Assembly: GCF_901875575.1 (NCBI RefSeq)
Contig: NZ_CABFMF010000011.1
Location: 124,001-188,000 of the forward strand
Reading direction: 5' to 3'
DNA: 64,000 nucleotides
DNA from: an uncultured Streptococcus sp.
Lineage (GTDB): Bacteria > Bacillota > Bacilli > Lactobacillales > Streptococcaceae
A program made the translations under genes and the position numbers. Below the pieces are notes generated by a model, which was not told the DNA's origin, searched no databases, and saw only the letters and a list, made by a program, of their open reading frames with translations. The first letter of the stretch is position 1; each line of letters opens with the position of its first letter. Of this stretch, positions 35,872 to 43,950 are shown one piece after another.

Positions 35872-36040
35872 GTACTTTCTTACTAAATTGGTGCAATTGA
35901 CACAGTTGTTGCGACTTTAGTTGCTTGCAAATTTGGCTGCAACCGGACAAGGCCAGTTGGCTCAAAACATTAATTAATACGATACTATCAACGTTTCAAA
36001 GCACTCAAAAGTTTACCTCAAAGTTTACCTTATTTTCACC

Positions 36041-36441
36041 TTATTGTTTTAGAGACTTTAAAGCAAATTCACCAACGGTCATAGAAACAACGTTAGAAGT
36101 ATTGACATAAATTTGAGTTGTACCTGTATCGCTGTGTGTTAGTGCTTCAGAAATTGCTTCTAAGCTCATTCCTGCTTGTTTAGCAAGCGTTGCTCCTGTA
36201 TGTCGCAGTTTATGAGGTGTAGCATGTGTCAGCTCTTTATGATGCTTTTCATTTTATTGTTTAGATAGTCAGCATGTAAAGGATTGTTGATGTTTCTTTT
36301 TGTGTCGATATATGTAAAAACAAATTGTTCTGGATTACTGATGATGCCAAATTTTGCCAGTTCATATCTTTGTTGCTTTTTCCAAGAGGTAAGAAGCTGA
36401 AGTAAGTCATTAGAAATAGAGAAAATAGGATAGAAAAAGCT
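36041..36441 (-). pseudogene. Tyrosine integrase remnant, truncated and frameshifted
   Basis: Read on the minus strand, the last 66 codons give the C-terminal catalytic part of a phage/ICE-type integrase: HKLRHTGATLAKQAGM (HxxR motif), ALTHSDTGTTQ (second His) and the nucleophile Tyr in IYVNTS (codon 36107-36109). A one-base frameshift at about 36231-36245 separates this from an upstream piece (LTSWKKQQRYELAKFGI, FVFTYIDTKRN). An in-frame stop at 36442-36444 ends the recognisable part; the N-terminus and first catalytic Arg are gone. It cannot be functional. Confidence 0.88.
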
Positions 36442-36482
36442 CTATTTCAGGAGAAAATGAAGCAAATATTTCCATAATAAAA

Positions 36483-36527
36483 CGCATATTATCAAGGTTG
36501 TTCAATATCTGATACTATGCGCTTTTT
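36483..36527. terminator. Hairpin downstream of the AAA ATPase gene
   Basis: CGCATATTATCA (36483-36494) pairs with TGATACTATGCG (36510-36521), 11 of 12 bases. A TTTTT run follows on the plus strand and a TTTTATTA run on the minus strand, so it may end transcription both ways. Confidence 0.6.
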
Positions 36528-36777
36528 AGGATTTTAGAGCCTGATTGCTTAGTCTCTTTTTCATTATAGTTCCGTTTGATTCCTAGCTTTATTAATTCTA
36601 TGGAGATTCATCATTATGAGTAATAATATTGCTTTCAGAAGTTATAGATTCCATTTTATCCTTCAAGTCTTTGTATTAGATAGTGTGTTCCAAATTTCTT
36701 ATATTTTGTTAGGATTTGGGTAGAATCATTGATAACAGACTGTTACAAATCTAGTTAGCTGTATGATTTATGATTAT

Positions 36778-37986
36778 CTACTTTTCTAGTAACCAATCTA
36801 TAATGTTTTTCTTCTCAATACCATTGTAATTTGCTGTTGGCTGAATCGTATCCATTGTTAATAGATATTTTGGGAATTGATCTTTAATGGCTTCTAGTGG
36901 TCTAAGTTCTCTTTCTAGTGTTTCTGGAGCAAGTGTTGTTTCACTGACTTGATAATAAGCGTAGTGACCAAGATCAGTTACAACAACAAAATCAACCTCA
37001 TACTTATCTAAATTACCAACATATACTTGCGAATATCTACGTCTCAATTCCAAATAGACAATATTTTCCAAGATATGGCCAATATCTTCTTTGTGGTCTG
37101 GCAATAAGAGGTGTCGTAAACCTAAATCAACGGGATAATATTTTTCTAAGCGTTGTAATAATGCTCTGCCTTTTACATCAAAACGTGGAACGGAATAAAA
37201 AAGTAAACTGTCTGTCAAAGTCGTCAAATAATTTTCCAAAGTATTGTGGGATATTGAAACATTTTGGCTGACCAGGGTATTGCGAATCTTATTCGTTGAT
37301 ATTAAGCTACCTGTACTACTGAGAAGGGTTCGGACAATGCGCTCAATAATAGTAGGATTTGGATTTCCCAATCTAGTGACAATATCATTTAACAGTATTG
37401 AGTTATATATTCCTCTTAGATAGTCAATTTTTTCAGCGTAAGATGATGTTTGCAATAAGTAAGGGAAAGCACTAAAGAGATAATTGTTAAAAATTTCTGT
37501 TGTATTCAGATTCTTTGAGAGAGCTTGACCTGATAGGTATTCTTCAAATGACAAAGGAAGAACCTCTATCTCAACATACCGACCAGTCAAGTTTGTAGCT
37601 AATTGGCTACTCATAAAGTAGGCGTTGGATCCAGTCAAATAGAGGTCAACATTTGGTAGGATGAATAGACTATCTGCTACTAGCTCAAATTTTTCAACAT
37701 GTTGAATTTCATCTAAAAAGATATAGTATGTTTTTTCCTCAACTAACCGCTCTTTTATATAAGCAAATAATGTTTGAAAATGTCGCAGTTCATAGTAACT
37801 CAAATCTTCAAAATTTATGGATATAATCTGATCCTCGTCTACCCCAGTTGCTAGTAACTCCTCTTTATAGAGTTGAAAGAGAACAGATTTACCAGCTCGT
37901 CTAACTCCACTCACAACTTTAATGATTTGGCGGTCACGATGTCTTCTTAAAAAGTCTAAATAATGTGGTCTTTTAATATAGTTCAT
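36778..37986 (-). CDS. AAA-family ATPase with DUF4143 nuclease-like C-terminus
   Basis: 402 residues. N-terminal AAA_14 domain with Walker A GVRRAGKS (27-34), Walker B YYIFLDEIQ (87-95) and a sensor segment LYLTGSNAYF (115-124). A winged-helix-like middle follows. The C-terminal DUF4143 region holds LENIVYLEL (306-314), YEVDFVVV (329-336) and YYQVS (344-348), the spacing of PD-(D/E)XK nucleases. The role of this family is not established. It is cargo of the rpsI element. AT-rich direct repeats (AAATATTTAGAAATAA / AAATATCTAGAAATAA, about 38033 and 38082) lie upstream and could be operators. Confidence 0.85.
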   Translation of the reverse strand: MNYIKRPHYLDFLRRHRDRQIIKVVSGVRRAGKSVLFQLYKEELLATGVDEDQIISINFEDLSYYELRHFQTLFAYIKERLVEEKTYYIFLDEIQHVEKFELVADSLFILPNVDLYLTGSNAYFMSSQLATNLTGRYVEIEVLPLSFEEYLSGQALSKNLNTTEIFNNYLFSAFPYLLQTSSYAEKIDYLRGIYNSILLNDIVTRLGNPNPTIIERIVRTLLSSTGSLISTNKIRNTLVSQNVSISHNTLENYLTTLTDSLLFYSVPRFDVKGRALLQRLEKYYPVDLGLRHLLLPDHKEDIGHILENIVYLELRRRYSQVYVGNLDKYEVDFVVVTDLGHYAYYQVSETTLAPETLERELRPLEAIKDQFPKYLLTMDTIQPTANYNGIEKKNIIDWLLEK

Positions 37987-38354
37987 AATAGTTACCTCAA
38001 AGATAGTATAATATAAATAGTAATTATTTTCAAATATTTAGAAATAAAATAGAATTTGTTTTATTATTTTTAAATATCTAGAAATAATATTTAGAACTAT
38101 TTAAATATTTTCAGGATAGAAAAAGAAATTGTCCAGGAGCGAAGAAACTGTATATTTGTTGCTAAACTGTACATCATCTTTGTGATACATTAGATCGTAT
38201 TTCTCAATTACATAAGCTCCGAAAACTAAAAAAGTGATAACCCTTTGATAACCTCTTGATTTTCAAAAGGATTATATATGTAAAAATTGAGGATTCATCT
38301 CTCGAAAGTACTTGATTTTAGCAATAATTTACCATAAATATCATGATGTAGAAA
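37987..38354. other. AT-rich element end without a gene
   Basis: 368 bases from the ATPase start to the right repeat. Apart from the two AAATAT(T/C)TAGAAATAA repeats about 48 bases apart near 38033 and 38082, nothing was recognised. Confidence 0.6.
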
Positions 38355-38418
38355 AAACCAGGTCTTAAGAAAGCTCGTAAAGCATCACAATTTAGTAAAC
38401 GTTAATTCGAAAGAATTA
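38355..38418 (+). repeat. Right attachment repeat (rpsI 3' end copy)
   Basis: Perfect 64-bp copy of 35770-35833. It has the last 17 codons of rpsI without a start or promoter, so it is an att scar, not a gene. Confidence 0.92.
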
Positions 38419-38654
38419 TTGATCTTATGGGACTTTTTTGAGGACTAGTTAAGTTCTCTTTTTTATCTAATTAATAAACTTATAAGTAATGCTTATTTTC
38501 ATTTTTCTCTAACATCTAACTGTTTATGTCGCCATTTAATTTTTTATCATTTCGTTTACTAAATGACTTTTGTCATATTCTCTAATTACATTAGGCTCTA
38601 TTTTTCTAATTTATAATGAAATACAATAGATTTATAACAGAAAGGAAGAAAAAA

Positions 38655-38846
38655 ATGAAACATAAAGTAATTGTCGCAATGAGTTTAGTAGTAGCAGGAG
38701 TCATGACTTATCTCATGTTTTCAGGATTGGATGAAGATTTCTATCATTTTCCTTGGGAGCTATTTGCAGGATTTGGAATGATGTCCTGGCTTATCCGAGA
38801 AGGTTTGAAATTAGTCTCAGATGTGAAAAAGGAGTTTGAAAAATGA
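38655..38846 (+). CDS. Small membrane protein, first gene of an ABC/two-component operon
   Basis: 63 residues from ATG 38655 with AGAAAGGA upstream; an upstream in-frame ATG at 38616 precedes that ribosome site and is rejected. Two hydrophobic segments (about 5-23 and 30-48) and a charged C-terminus (KLVSDVKKEFEK). It overlaps the next gene by 4 nt. Unknown function; possibly an accessory or immunity-like subunit of the exporter encoded downstream. Confidence 0.75.
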   Translation: MKHKVIVAMSLVVAGVMTYLMFSGLDEDFYHFPWELFAGFGMMSWLIREGLKLVSDVKKEFEK

Positions 38847-39037
38847 AAAAAGCGTTTCTCTATCTTTTTATTGGACTATCACTAGTGGTATGGTTGGTAG
38901 AAATGTTTACAGGTTGGTTTGATCAAGCCTTCCTTCACCAATTCATCCGTGGTGCCTGGGGACTAGGATTTATGATTTTTATCGCCTTTCCTATGGGAAA
39001 GGAGTGGCTGAAAGGAGAATATCATGAACATGATTAA
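38843..39037 (+). CDS. Small membrane protein, second gene of the operon
   Basis: 64 residues, two hydrophobic segments (about 4-20 and 36-50), similar in layout to the preceding protein, so the two may be distant duplicates. It overlaps the ABC ATPase gene by 14 nt. Function unknown. Confidence 0.75.
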   Translation: MKKAFLYLFIGLSLVVWLVEMFTGWFDQAFLHQFIRGAWGLGFMIFIAFPMGKEWLKGEYHEHD

Positions 39038-39908
39038 GGTAGAAAGCCTAAATAAAAACATCAAGGGCAAGTCTATTTTGAAGGGTATTTCCTTTGAGGT
39101 AGCTGAAGGTGAATGCGTCGCCTTGATTGGGCCCAATGGTGCTGGGAAGACCACACTCTTGGACTGTCTGCTTGGAGATAAACTGGTCACAAGCGGTCAA
39201 GTATCCATCCAAGGCTTGTCAGTGACGAGTTCTCAGTTAGATTACACAAGATCCTACCTGCCTCAAGAAAATGTCATCGTTCAGAAATTAAAGGTCAAAG
39301 AGTTGATTGCTTTCTTTCAAAGCATTTACCCAAATCCCTTGAGCAACCAGGAAATTGATCAACTATTGCAGTTTGACCAGCAACAAAAAGAGCAATTTGC
39401 AGAAAAATTGTCAGGTGGACAAAAGCGTCTCTTTTCTTTCGTCTTGACCTTGATTGGGCGACCAAAGCTAGTCTTCTTAGATGAGCCGACTGCTGCCATG
39501 GATACTTCAACCCGTCAACGCTTTTGGGAAATTGTTCAGGAACTAAAAGCTAAGGGAGTTACCATTCTCTATTCCTCCCATTATATCGAAGAGGTAGAGC
39601 ATACAGCGGACCGAATCTTGGTCTTGAATAAGGGAGAGTTGATTCGTGATACGACGCCTCTAGCCATGCGTAGTGAGGGAATTGAAAAGCATTTTATCCT
39701 TCCTCTAGCATACAAGGAAGTCATTGAGCAGTCTAACTTGGTTGAAAACTGGTCACAAAAACAAGATGCTTTGCAAGTAGTTACACGTGAAGCGGATGCT
39801 TTTTGGCAACTGTTAGTGCAAGCAGGATGTAGGATTCAAGAAATTGAAGTCAATAATCGTAGCTTGTTGGATACAATCTTTGAAGAAACACAAAAGGGAG
39901 ATGACTAA
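39024..39908 (+). CDS. ABC transporter ATP-binding protein
   Basis: 294 residues. Walker A GPNGAGKTT, signature LSGGQKRL, Walker B LVFLDEPTAAMD, H-switch YSSHYIEE. The C-terminal ~80 residues resemble those of bacitracin/lantibiotic-type exporters (BcrA/NatA group). AAAGGAG lies 6 nt before the ATG. It sits between the small membrane proteins and the permease, all within one tightly packed plus-strand unit that ends in a two-component system. Confidence 0.88.
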   Translation: MNMIKVESLNKNIKGKSILKGISFEVAEGECVALIGPNGAGKTTLLDCLLGDKLVTSGQVSIQGLSVTSSQLDYTRSYLPQENVIVQKLKVKELIAFFQSIYPNPLSNQEIDQLLQFDQQQKEQFAEKLSGGQKRLFSFVLTLIGRPKLVFLDEPTAAMDTSTRQRFWEIVQELKAKGVTILYSSHYIEEVEHTADRILVLNKGELIRDTTPLAMRSEGIEKHFILPLAYKEVIEQSNLVENWSQKQDALQVVTREADAFWQLLVQAGCRIQEIEVNNRSLLDTIFEETQKGDD

Positions 39909-39909
39909 G

Positions 39910-40647
39910 ATGAAACGATGGATCGCACTAAACAAGATAGAATTTCTATTGACCAAACGACAATTAGTCTATTATCTATTATCTGTAGGGATGCCGACAG
40001 CCTTCTATTTATTCTTTTCAGGCATGTACCAGGACACACCTGGTGGACCAGCTAATTTTATGCGTGATTACCTCATCTCTATGACAGCCTTTTCCATGAT
40101 GTCGACAGCTATGTTTTCATTCCCAGCTGTTTTACATACAGATAAAATCAACAACTGGCAGAAAACATTGCGCCATACTCCGGTAAATATGGTAGAATAT
40201 TATCTATCAAAGATAACAAGTATGATGGTTGATTATCTGGTCTCAATCCTGGTTGTTTTCTCAGTTGGGCACTTGGTAAGAGGTGTGGATATGCCTTTAG
40301 GAAGCTGGATTGGGGCTGCGTTCTTGCTGATAGTAGGAAGTGTAGCTTTTGTAGCGCTTGGCTTGACCTTGACACTCTTGCCTTCTAGTCAGCTGATGTC
40401 TGTCGTGGGCAATCTTCTCTATCTAGGCTTGGCTGTTTTAGGTGGACTCTGGATGCCCATCTCTTTATTTCCAGACTGGATGCAAGCAATCGGGAAGTGC
40501 CTACCAACTTATCAGTTGATGGAGTTGCTCAAGACCTTCTTAAACGAGGGTAGCATCAATCTATCAGCCACAGTTTATCTACTTGTTTTTTCAGCAGTTT
40601 TGTTTGGTTTGACCATTTACCTTCAAGGTCATAAGGAGAATGCTTAA
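39910..40647 (+). CDS. ABC-2 type permease
   Basis: 245 residues from ATG 39910 (GGGAG 8 nt upstream); the longer frame from 39844 would overlap the ATPase gene by 65 nt. Six membrane segments in the ABC-2 layout (starting KRWIALNKIEFLLTKRQLVYY, read in parts), with loops after segments 1 and 3. With the ATPase it forms an exporter; its last base overlaps the kinase ATG. Substrate unknown; antimicrobial peptide or lipid export are possible. Confidence 0.85.
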   Translation: MKRWIALNKIEFLLTKRQLVYYLLSVGMPTAFYLFFSGMYQDTPGGPANFMRDYLISMTAFSMMSTAMFSFPAVLHTDKINNWQKTLRHTPVNMVEYYLSKITSMMVDYLVSILVVFSVGHLVRGVDMPLGSWIGAAFLLIVGSVAFVALGLTLTLLPSSQLMSVVGNLLYLGLAVLGGLWMPISLFPDWMQAIGKCLPTYQLMELLKTFLNEGSINLSATVYLLVFSAVLFGLTIYLQGHKENA

Positions 40648-41744
40648 TGCTTGAAAGACTGAAAAGCATACATTATATGTTTTGGGCTAGTTTAATTTTT
40701 ATGATTTTCCCCATCCTACCTGTAGTGACTGGATGGCTTTCTGCCTGGCATTTATTGATTGATATTCTATTTGTAGTGGCGTATTTGGGTGTTTTAACAA
40801 CTAAGAGTCAGCGCCTATCTTGGCTATATTGGGGCCTCATGCTGATTTATGTAGTTGGGAATACTGCCTTTGTTGCTGTTAATTATATCTGGTTTTTCTT
40901 TTTCCTATCCAATCTCTTAAGTTATCATTTCAGCGTAGGTGGTTTAAAGTCTTTACATGTCTGGACTTTTCTTCTTGCTCAAGTCCTTGTTGTGGGTCAA
41001 CTTTTGATTTTTCAGAGAATCGAAGTTGAGTATCTATTCTATCTACTTGTAATTCTTGCTTTTGTCGATTTGATGACTTTCGGCTTGATTCGCATTCGTC
41101 TTGTGGAGGATTTGAAAGAAGCTCAGGCTAAGCAAAATGCCCAGATAAATCTCTTGCTTGCTGAAAATGAACGCAGTCGTATCGGTCAAGATTTGCATGA
41201 TAGTCTGGGACATACCTTTGCTATGTTGAGTGTCAAGACAGATTTAGCCTTGCAGTTATTTCAGATGGAGGCTTATCCACAGGTGGAAAAGGAATTAAGA
41301 GAAATACAGCAAATTAGCAAAGAATCAATGCGTGAAGTGCGAACCATTGTGGAAAATCTTAAGTCTAGAACTTTGACATCCGAACTAGAGACTGTGAAAA
41401 AGATGTTAGAAATTGCTGGAATTGAGGTGGAAATAGCTAATCAACTAGATACAGCTAGCTTAACTCAGGAATTGGAATCAACGGCTTCCATGATTTTGCT
41501 TGAATTAGTGACCAATATCATTAAACATGCTAAAGCGTCTAAAGTCTACTTGAAATTAGAACGGACAGAGAAAGAACTCATTCTAACAGTGAGAGATGAT
41601 GGCTGTGGCTTTGTTTCTATAAGCGGGGATGATCTCCATACAGTTCGAGATCGTGTTCTTCCATTTTCGGGAGAAGTAAAGGTAATTAGTTGGAAACAAC
41701 CGACAGAAGTTCAGGTTCGACTACCTTATAAGGAGAGAAAGTAG
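40647..41744 (+). CDS. Sensor histidine kinase, NarL/DesK type
   Basis: 365 residues. Four or five N-terminal membrane segments (about 10-150) with almost no extracellular domain, the intramembrane-sensing layout. HisKA_3 dimerisation domain with the phosphoacceptor in QDLHDSLGHT (His184). HATPase domain with N box LELVTNIIKHAKAS and G1 box VRDDGCGF. It probably senses membrane stress or the exporter state and controls the adjacent genes. Confidence 0.9.
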   Translation: MLERLKSIHYMFWASLIFMIFPILPVVTGWLSAWHLLIDILFVVAYLGVLTTKSQRLSWLYWGLMLIYVVGNTAFVAVNYIWFFFFLSNLLSYHFSVGGLKSLHVWTFLLAQVLVVGQLLIFQRIEVEYLFYLLVILAFVDLMTFGLIRIRLVEDLKEAQAKQNAQINLLLAENERSRIGQDLHDSLGHTFAMLSVKTDLALQLFQMEAYPQVEKELREIQQISKESMREVRTIVENLKSRTLTSELETVKKMLEIAGIEVEIANQLDTASLTQELESTASMILLELVTNIIKHAKASKVYLKLERTEKELILTVRDDGCGFVSISGDDLHTVRDRVLPFSGEVKVISWKQPTEVQVRLPYKERK

Positions 41745-42344
41745 ATGAAAGTATTAGTCGCAGAAGATCAAAGTATGTTGCGAGACGCCATATGCCAGTT
41801 GCTCACGCTTCAACCGGATGTAGAGTCTGTCTTTCAGGCCAAGAATGGGCAAGAAGCAATCCAACTATTAGAAAAGGAGTCTGTAGATATCGCCATCCTT
41901 GACGTAGAAATGCCTGTTAAGACAGGTCTTGAAGTCTTGGAGTGGATACGAGCAGAAAATATAGAAACAAAGGTGGTTGTGGTGACGACCTTCAAGCGCC
42001 CTGGGTATTTTGAACGTGCGGTCAAGGCTGGAGTAGATGCTTATGTATTAAAAGAAAGAAACATTGTAGAGCTCATGCAAACCTTGCACACTGTCCTCGA
42101 AGGGCGCAAGGAGTATTCGCCTGAATTGATGGAAGTGGTGATGATGCATCCCAATCCGTTGACAGAACAAGAAATCGCAGTTTTAAAGGGAATCGCTCAG
42201 GGCTTATCCAACCAAGAAATTGCAGATCAACTTTATTTATCAAACGGAACAGTCCGAAACTATGTCACCAATATTCTTTCAAAACTTGATGCAGGCAATC
42301 GAACAGAGGCAGCTAATATCGCGAAAGAATCTGGTTGGTTGTGA
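41745..42344 (+). CDS. Response regulator, NarL/LuxR type
   Basis: 199 residues. Receiver domain with acidic pocket AEDQ (7-10), phosphoacceptor ILDVEMP (Asp53) and the conserved Lys region; then a LuxR-type helix-turn-helix (about 137-199; LTEQEIAVLKGIAQGLSNQEIA, GTVRNYVTNILSKLDAGNR). Starts on the base after the kinase stop codon region, so it is coupled to it. It likely regulates its own operon. Confidence 0.92.
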   Translation: MKVLVAEDQSMLRDAICQLLTLQPDVESVFQAKNGQEAIQLLEKESVDIAILDVEMPVKTGLEVLEWIRAENIETKVVVVTTFKRPGYFERAVKAGVDAYVLKERNIVELMQTLHTVLEGRKEYSPELMEVVMMHPNPLTEQEIAVLKGIAQGLSNQEIADQLYLSNGTVRNYVTNILSKLDAGNRTEAANIAKESGWL

Positions 42345-42410
42345 TGATATAATATTTTTTGAACATTATGTGCTAAAATTGATGGGATTGAATGGAACAA
42401 TACTAACTTT

Positions 42411-42440
42411 AGGAGAGGGGGGATTCCTCCTTTTTCTTTT
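42411..42440 (+). terminator. Weak terminator after the response regulator
   Basis: AGGAG / CTCCT short stem with a G-rich loop followed by TTTTTCTTTTTT. The stem is only 5 bp. Confidence 0.45.
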
Positions 42441-42492
42441 TTGGGGGAGCACTACAAAAGAGCTAAAATTAACAAGAAAAAAGAAAAATATA

Positions 42493-42522
42493 TTGACAAT
42501 GAAGCGAAAATTGTGTTACAAT
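42493..42522 (+). promoter_or_regulatory. Promoter of the str operon (rpsL)
   Basis: TTGACA at 42493-42498, 18-nt spacer, TACAAT at 42517-42522. Confidence 0.75.
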
Positions 42523-42529
42523 AATAGAC

Positions 42530-42645
42530 GGTACTTTTTACTTTTGGTCTCTCAAGAGTGTACAGGGACGTGCTGACAAATGTTGCAAAAGTACACACAG
42601 ATGATAGCTGTCACCAAGTGTATCATCACCAAAAATAAAAAAACA
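42530..42645 (+). promoter_or_regulatory. rpsL leader with hairpin
   Basis: About 115 nt of leader. GATGATA (42601-42607) pairs with TATCATC (42622-42628), with an inner TAGCT/AGTGTA-like extension. Such leaders often bind a ribosomal protein for feedback, but which one is not evident. Confidence 0.45.
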
Positions 42646-42658
42646 CAGGAGAATGTAG

Positions 42659-43072
42659 ATGCCTACAATTAACCAATTGGTTCGCAAACCGCGTAAATCA
42701 AAAGTAGAAAAATCTAAATCACCAGCTTTGAACGTTGGTTACAACAGTCATAAAAAAGTTCAAACAAACGTTTCTTCACCACAAAAACGTGGTGTTGCAA
42801 CTCGTGTTGGAACAATGACACCTAAAAAACCTAACTCAGCCCTTCGTAAATTCGCTCGTGTACGTTTGAGCAACCTTATCGAAGTTACTGCCTACATCCC
42901 AGGTATCGGGCACAACTTGCAAGAGCACAGCGTGGTTCTTCTTCGTGGTGGACGTGTAAAAGACCTTCCAGGGGTACGTTACCATATCGTCCGTGGTGCA
43001 CTTGATACTGCAGGTGTTAACGATCGTAAACAAGGCCGTTCTAAATACGGTACTAAACGTCCAAAAGCATAA
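42659..43072 (+). CDS. rpsL: 30S ribosomal protein S12
   Basis: 137 residues. Conserved PTINQLVRKPRK start, TPKKPNSALRKFARVRL (contains the streptomycin-site lysine region) and GGRVKDLPGVRYHIVRG. The PxKPNS lysine is the wild-type Lys, so no classical streptomycin-resistance change is seen there. First gene of the str operon with rpsG; fusA follows after a 390-bp gap. Confidence 0.98.
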   Translation: MPTINQLVRKPRKSKVEKSKSPALNVGYNSHKKVQTNVSSPQKRGVATRVGTMTPKKPNSALRKFARVRLSNLIEVTAYIPGIGHNLQEHSVVLLRGGRVKDLPGVRYHIVRGALDTAGVNDRKQGRSKYGTKRPKA

Positions 43073-43091
43073 GGAAAGGGGATAAAGAGAA

Positions 43092-43562
43092 ATGAGTCGT
43101 AAAAATAGAGCTCCAAAACGTGACGTATTGCCAGATCCGCTTTACAATTCACAACTAGTTACTCGTCTTATCAACCGCGTTATGCTTGATGGTAAACGTG
43201 GTACAGCTGCTTCAATCGTTTACGGTGCCTTTGAGCAAATCAAAGAAGCTACTGGTAACGATGCACTTGAAGTATTTGAAACAGCTATGGAAAACATCAT
43301 GCCTGTACTTGAAGTACGTGCACGTCGTGTTGGTGGTTCTAACTACCAAGTCCCAGTTGAAGTTCGTCCAGAACGTCGTACAACACTTGGACTTCGTTGG
43401 TTGGTAACAATCGCTCGTCTTCGTGGTGAACACACAATGCAAGACCGTCTTGCAAAAGAAATCTTGGATGCTGCTAACAACACTGGTGCAGCTGTTAAGA
43501 AACGTGAAGACACTCACCGTATGGCTGAAGCTAACCGTGCATTCGCACACTTCCGTTGGTAA
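43092..43562 (+). CDS. rpsG: 30S ribosomal protein S7
   Basis: 156 residues. Conserved [25 protein letters not shown] (in parts), [19 protein letters not shown], and the C-terminal [19 protein letters not shown]. It nucleates the 30S head domain. Lies 19 nt after rpsL with AGGAAAGGGG as ribosome site. Confidence 0.98.
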
Positions 43563-43568
43563 GATTAA

Positions 43569-43816
43569 GATACTAAGGGCGTTAAAAAAGCGACTGAAAA
43601 TTAGGAAGCTTGACGAAGAATCGAAGATTCTAGGAGAGCTTATCTATTTTCCGAGCTTTTAGCCCGGGTTCAATTAGGATACTAAGAGCGCTAAAAGAGC
43701 AAAGTAGAAATAGGAAACTGATGCAGTATTCGATGGATACAAGGAAGTTTATCTTTTTCACACAGCATCCCGTTCAAGCTCAAATCGGTTAACTAACTTT
43801 AGCCCGAGTTCAATTC
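43569..43816. repeat. Two imperfect tandem repeat units between rpsG and fusA
   Basis: Unit 1 (43569-43676) and unit 2 (43678-43816) both begin GATACTAAG(G/A)GCG and end TTTAGCCCG(G/A)GTTCAATT. The interiors share AAATAGGAA-type and TATCT(A/T)TTT blocks but differ in length. Unit 1 can fold back on itself (AAAAAGCGACTGAAAAT with ATTTTCCGAGCTTTT). I recall similar sequences scattered in Mitis-group genomes, but cannot name the family. Confidence 0.65.
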
Positions 43817-43839
43817 AACTTGTAAATCTACAAGTTGAA
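43814..43839. other. 11-bp perfect hairpin before fusA
   Basis: TTCAACTTGTA and TACAAGTTGAA with loop AATC. No T run follows directly, so it is not a classical terminator by itself. Confidence 0.6.
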
Positions 43840-43865
43840 ACCAACAATAGCATGAAAACATTGAG

Positions 43866-43894
43866 AACGGGTAGGTCCTGCCTATCCGTTTTTA
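43866..43894 (+). terminator. Terminator before fusA
   Basis: AACGGGTAGG (43866-43875) pairs with CCTATCCGTT (43881-43890), one G-U pair, followed by TTT. It would end the rpsL-rpsG transcript. Confidence 0.75.
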
Positions 43895-43903
43895 TTAAAA
43901 TCG

Positions 43904-43912
43904 TGTTATAAT
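43904..43912 (+). promoter_or_regulatory. Extended -10 promoter of fusA
   Basis: TGTTATAAT, a TGn-extended consensus -10, 39 bases before the fusA ATG and just after the terminator. Confidence 0.65.
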
Positions 43913-43950
43913 AGAATAGAAATCAAAAATAAATAGGAGAAATAAACCTC

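Larger units (their letters stand above)
35770..38418. mobile_element. Small decayed integrative element in the rpsI 3' end
   Basis: It is bounded by 64-bp perfect direct repeats (35770-35833 and 38355-38418), giving a 2,585-bp insertion unit. Contents, left to right: rpsI terminator, paired AAAGTTTACCT repeats, a broken tyrosine integrase, a hairpin, an AAA/DUF4143 ATPase gene, and an AT-rich tail. The rpsI 3' end is a known insertion site of streptococcal integrative elements with tyrosine recombinases. No conjugation, relaxase or replication gene is left, so this is a remnant or a minimal cis-mobilisable cassette. Confidence 0.85.

Noticed and set aside
35925..36110. 61-codon plus-strand ORF at the element left end
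   Set aside because: It is antisense to the integrase relic and has no ribosome site.
38355..38418. Second rpsI gene
   Set aside because: Only the last 17 codons and 13 following bases are present, without start or promoter; it is the right attachment repeat.
42220..42576. 118-codon plus-strand ORF overlapping the response regulator end
   Set aside because: Its first 40 codons lie in the regulator's helix-turn-helix in another frame, and it runs through the rpsL promoter region.
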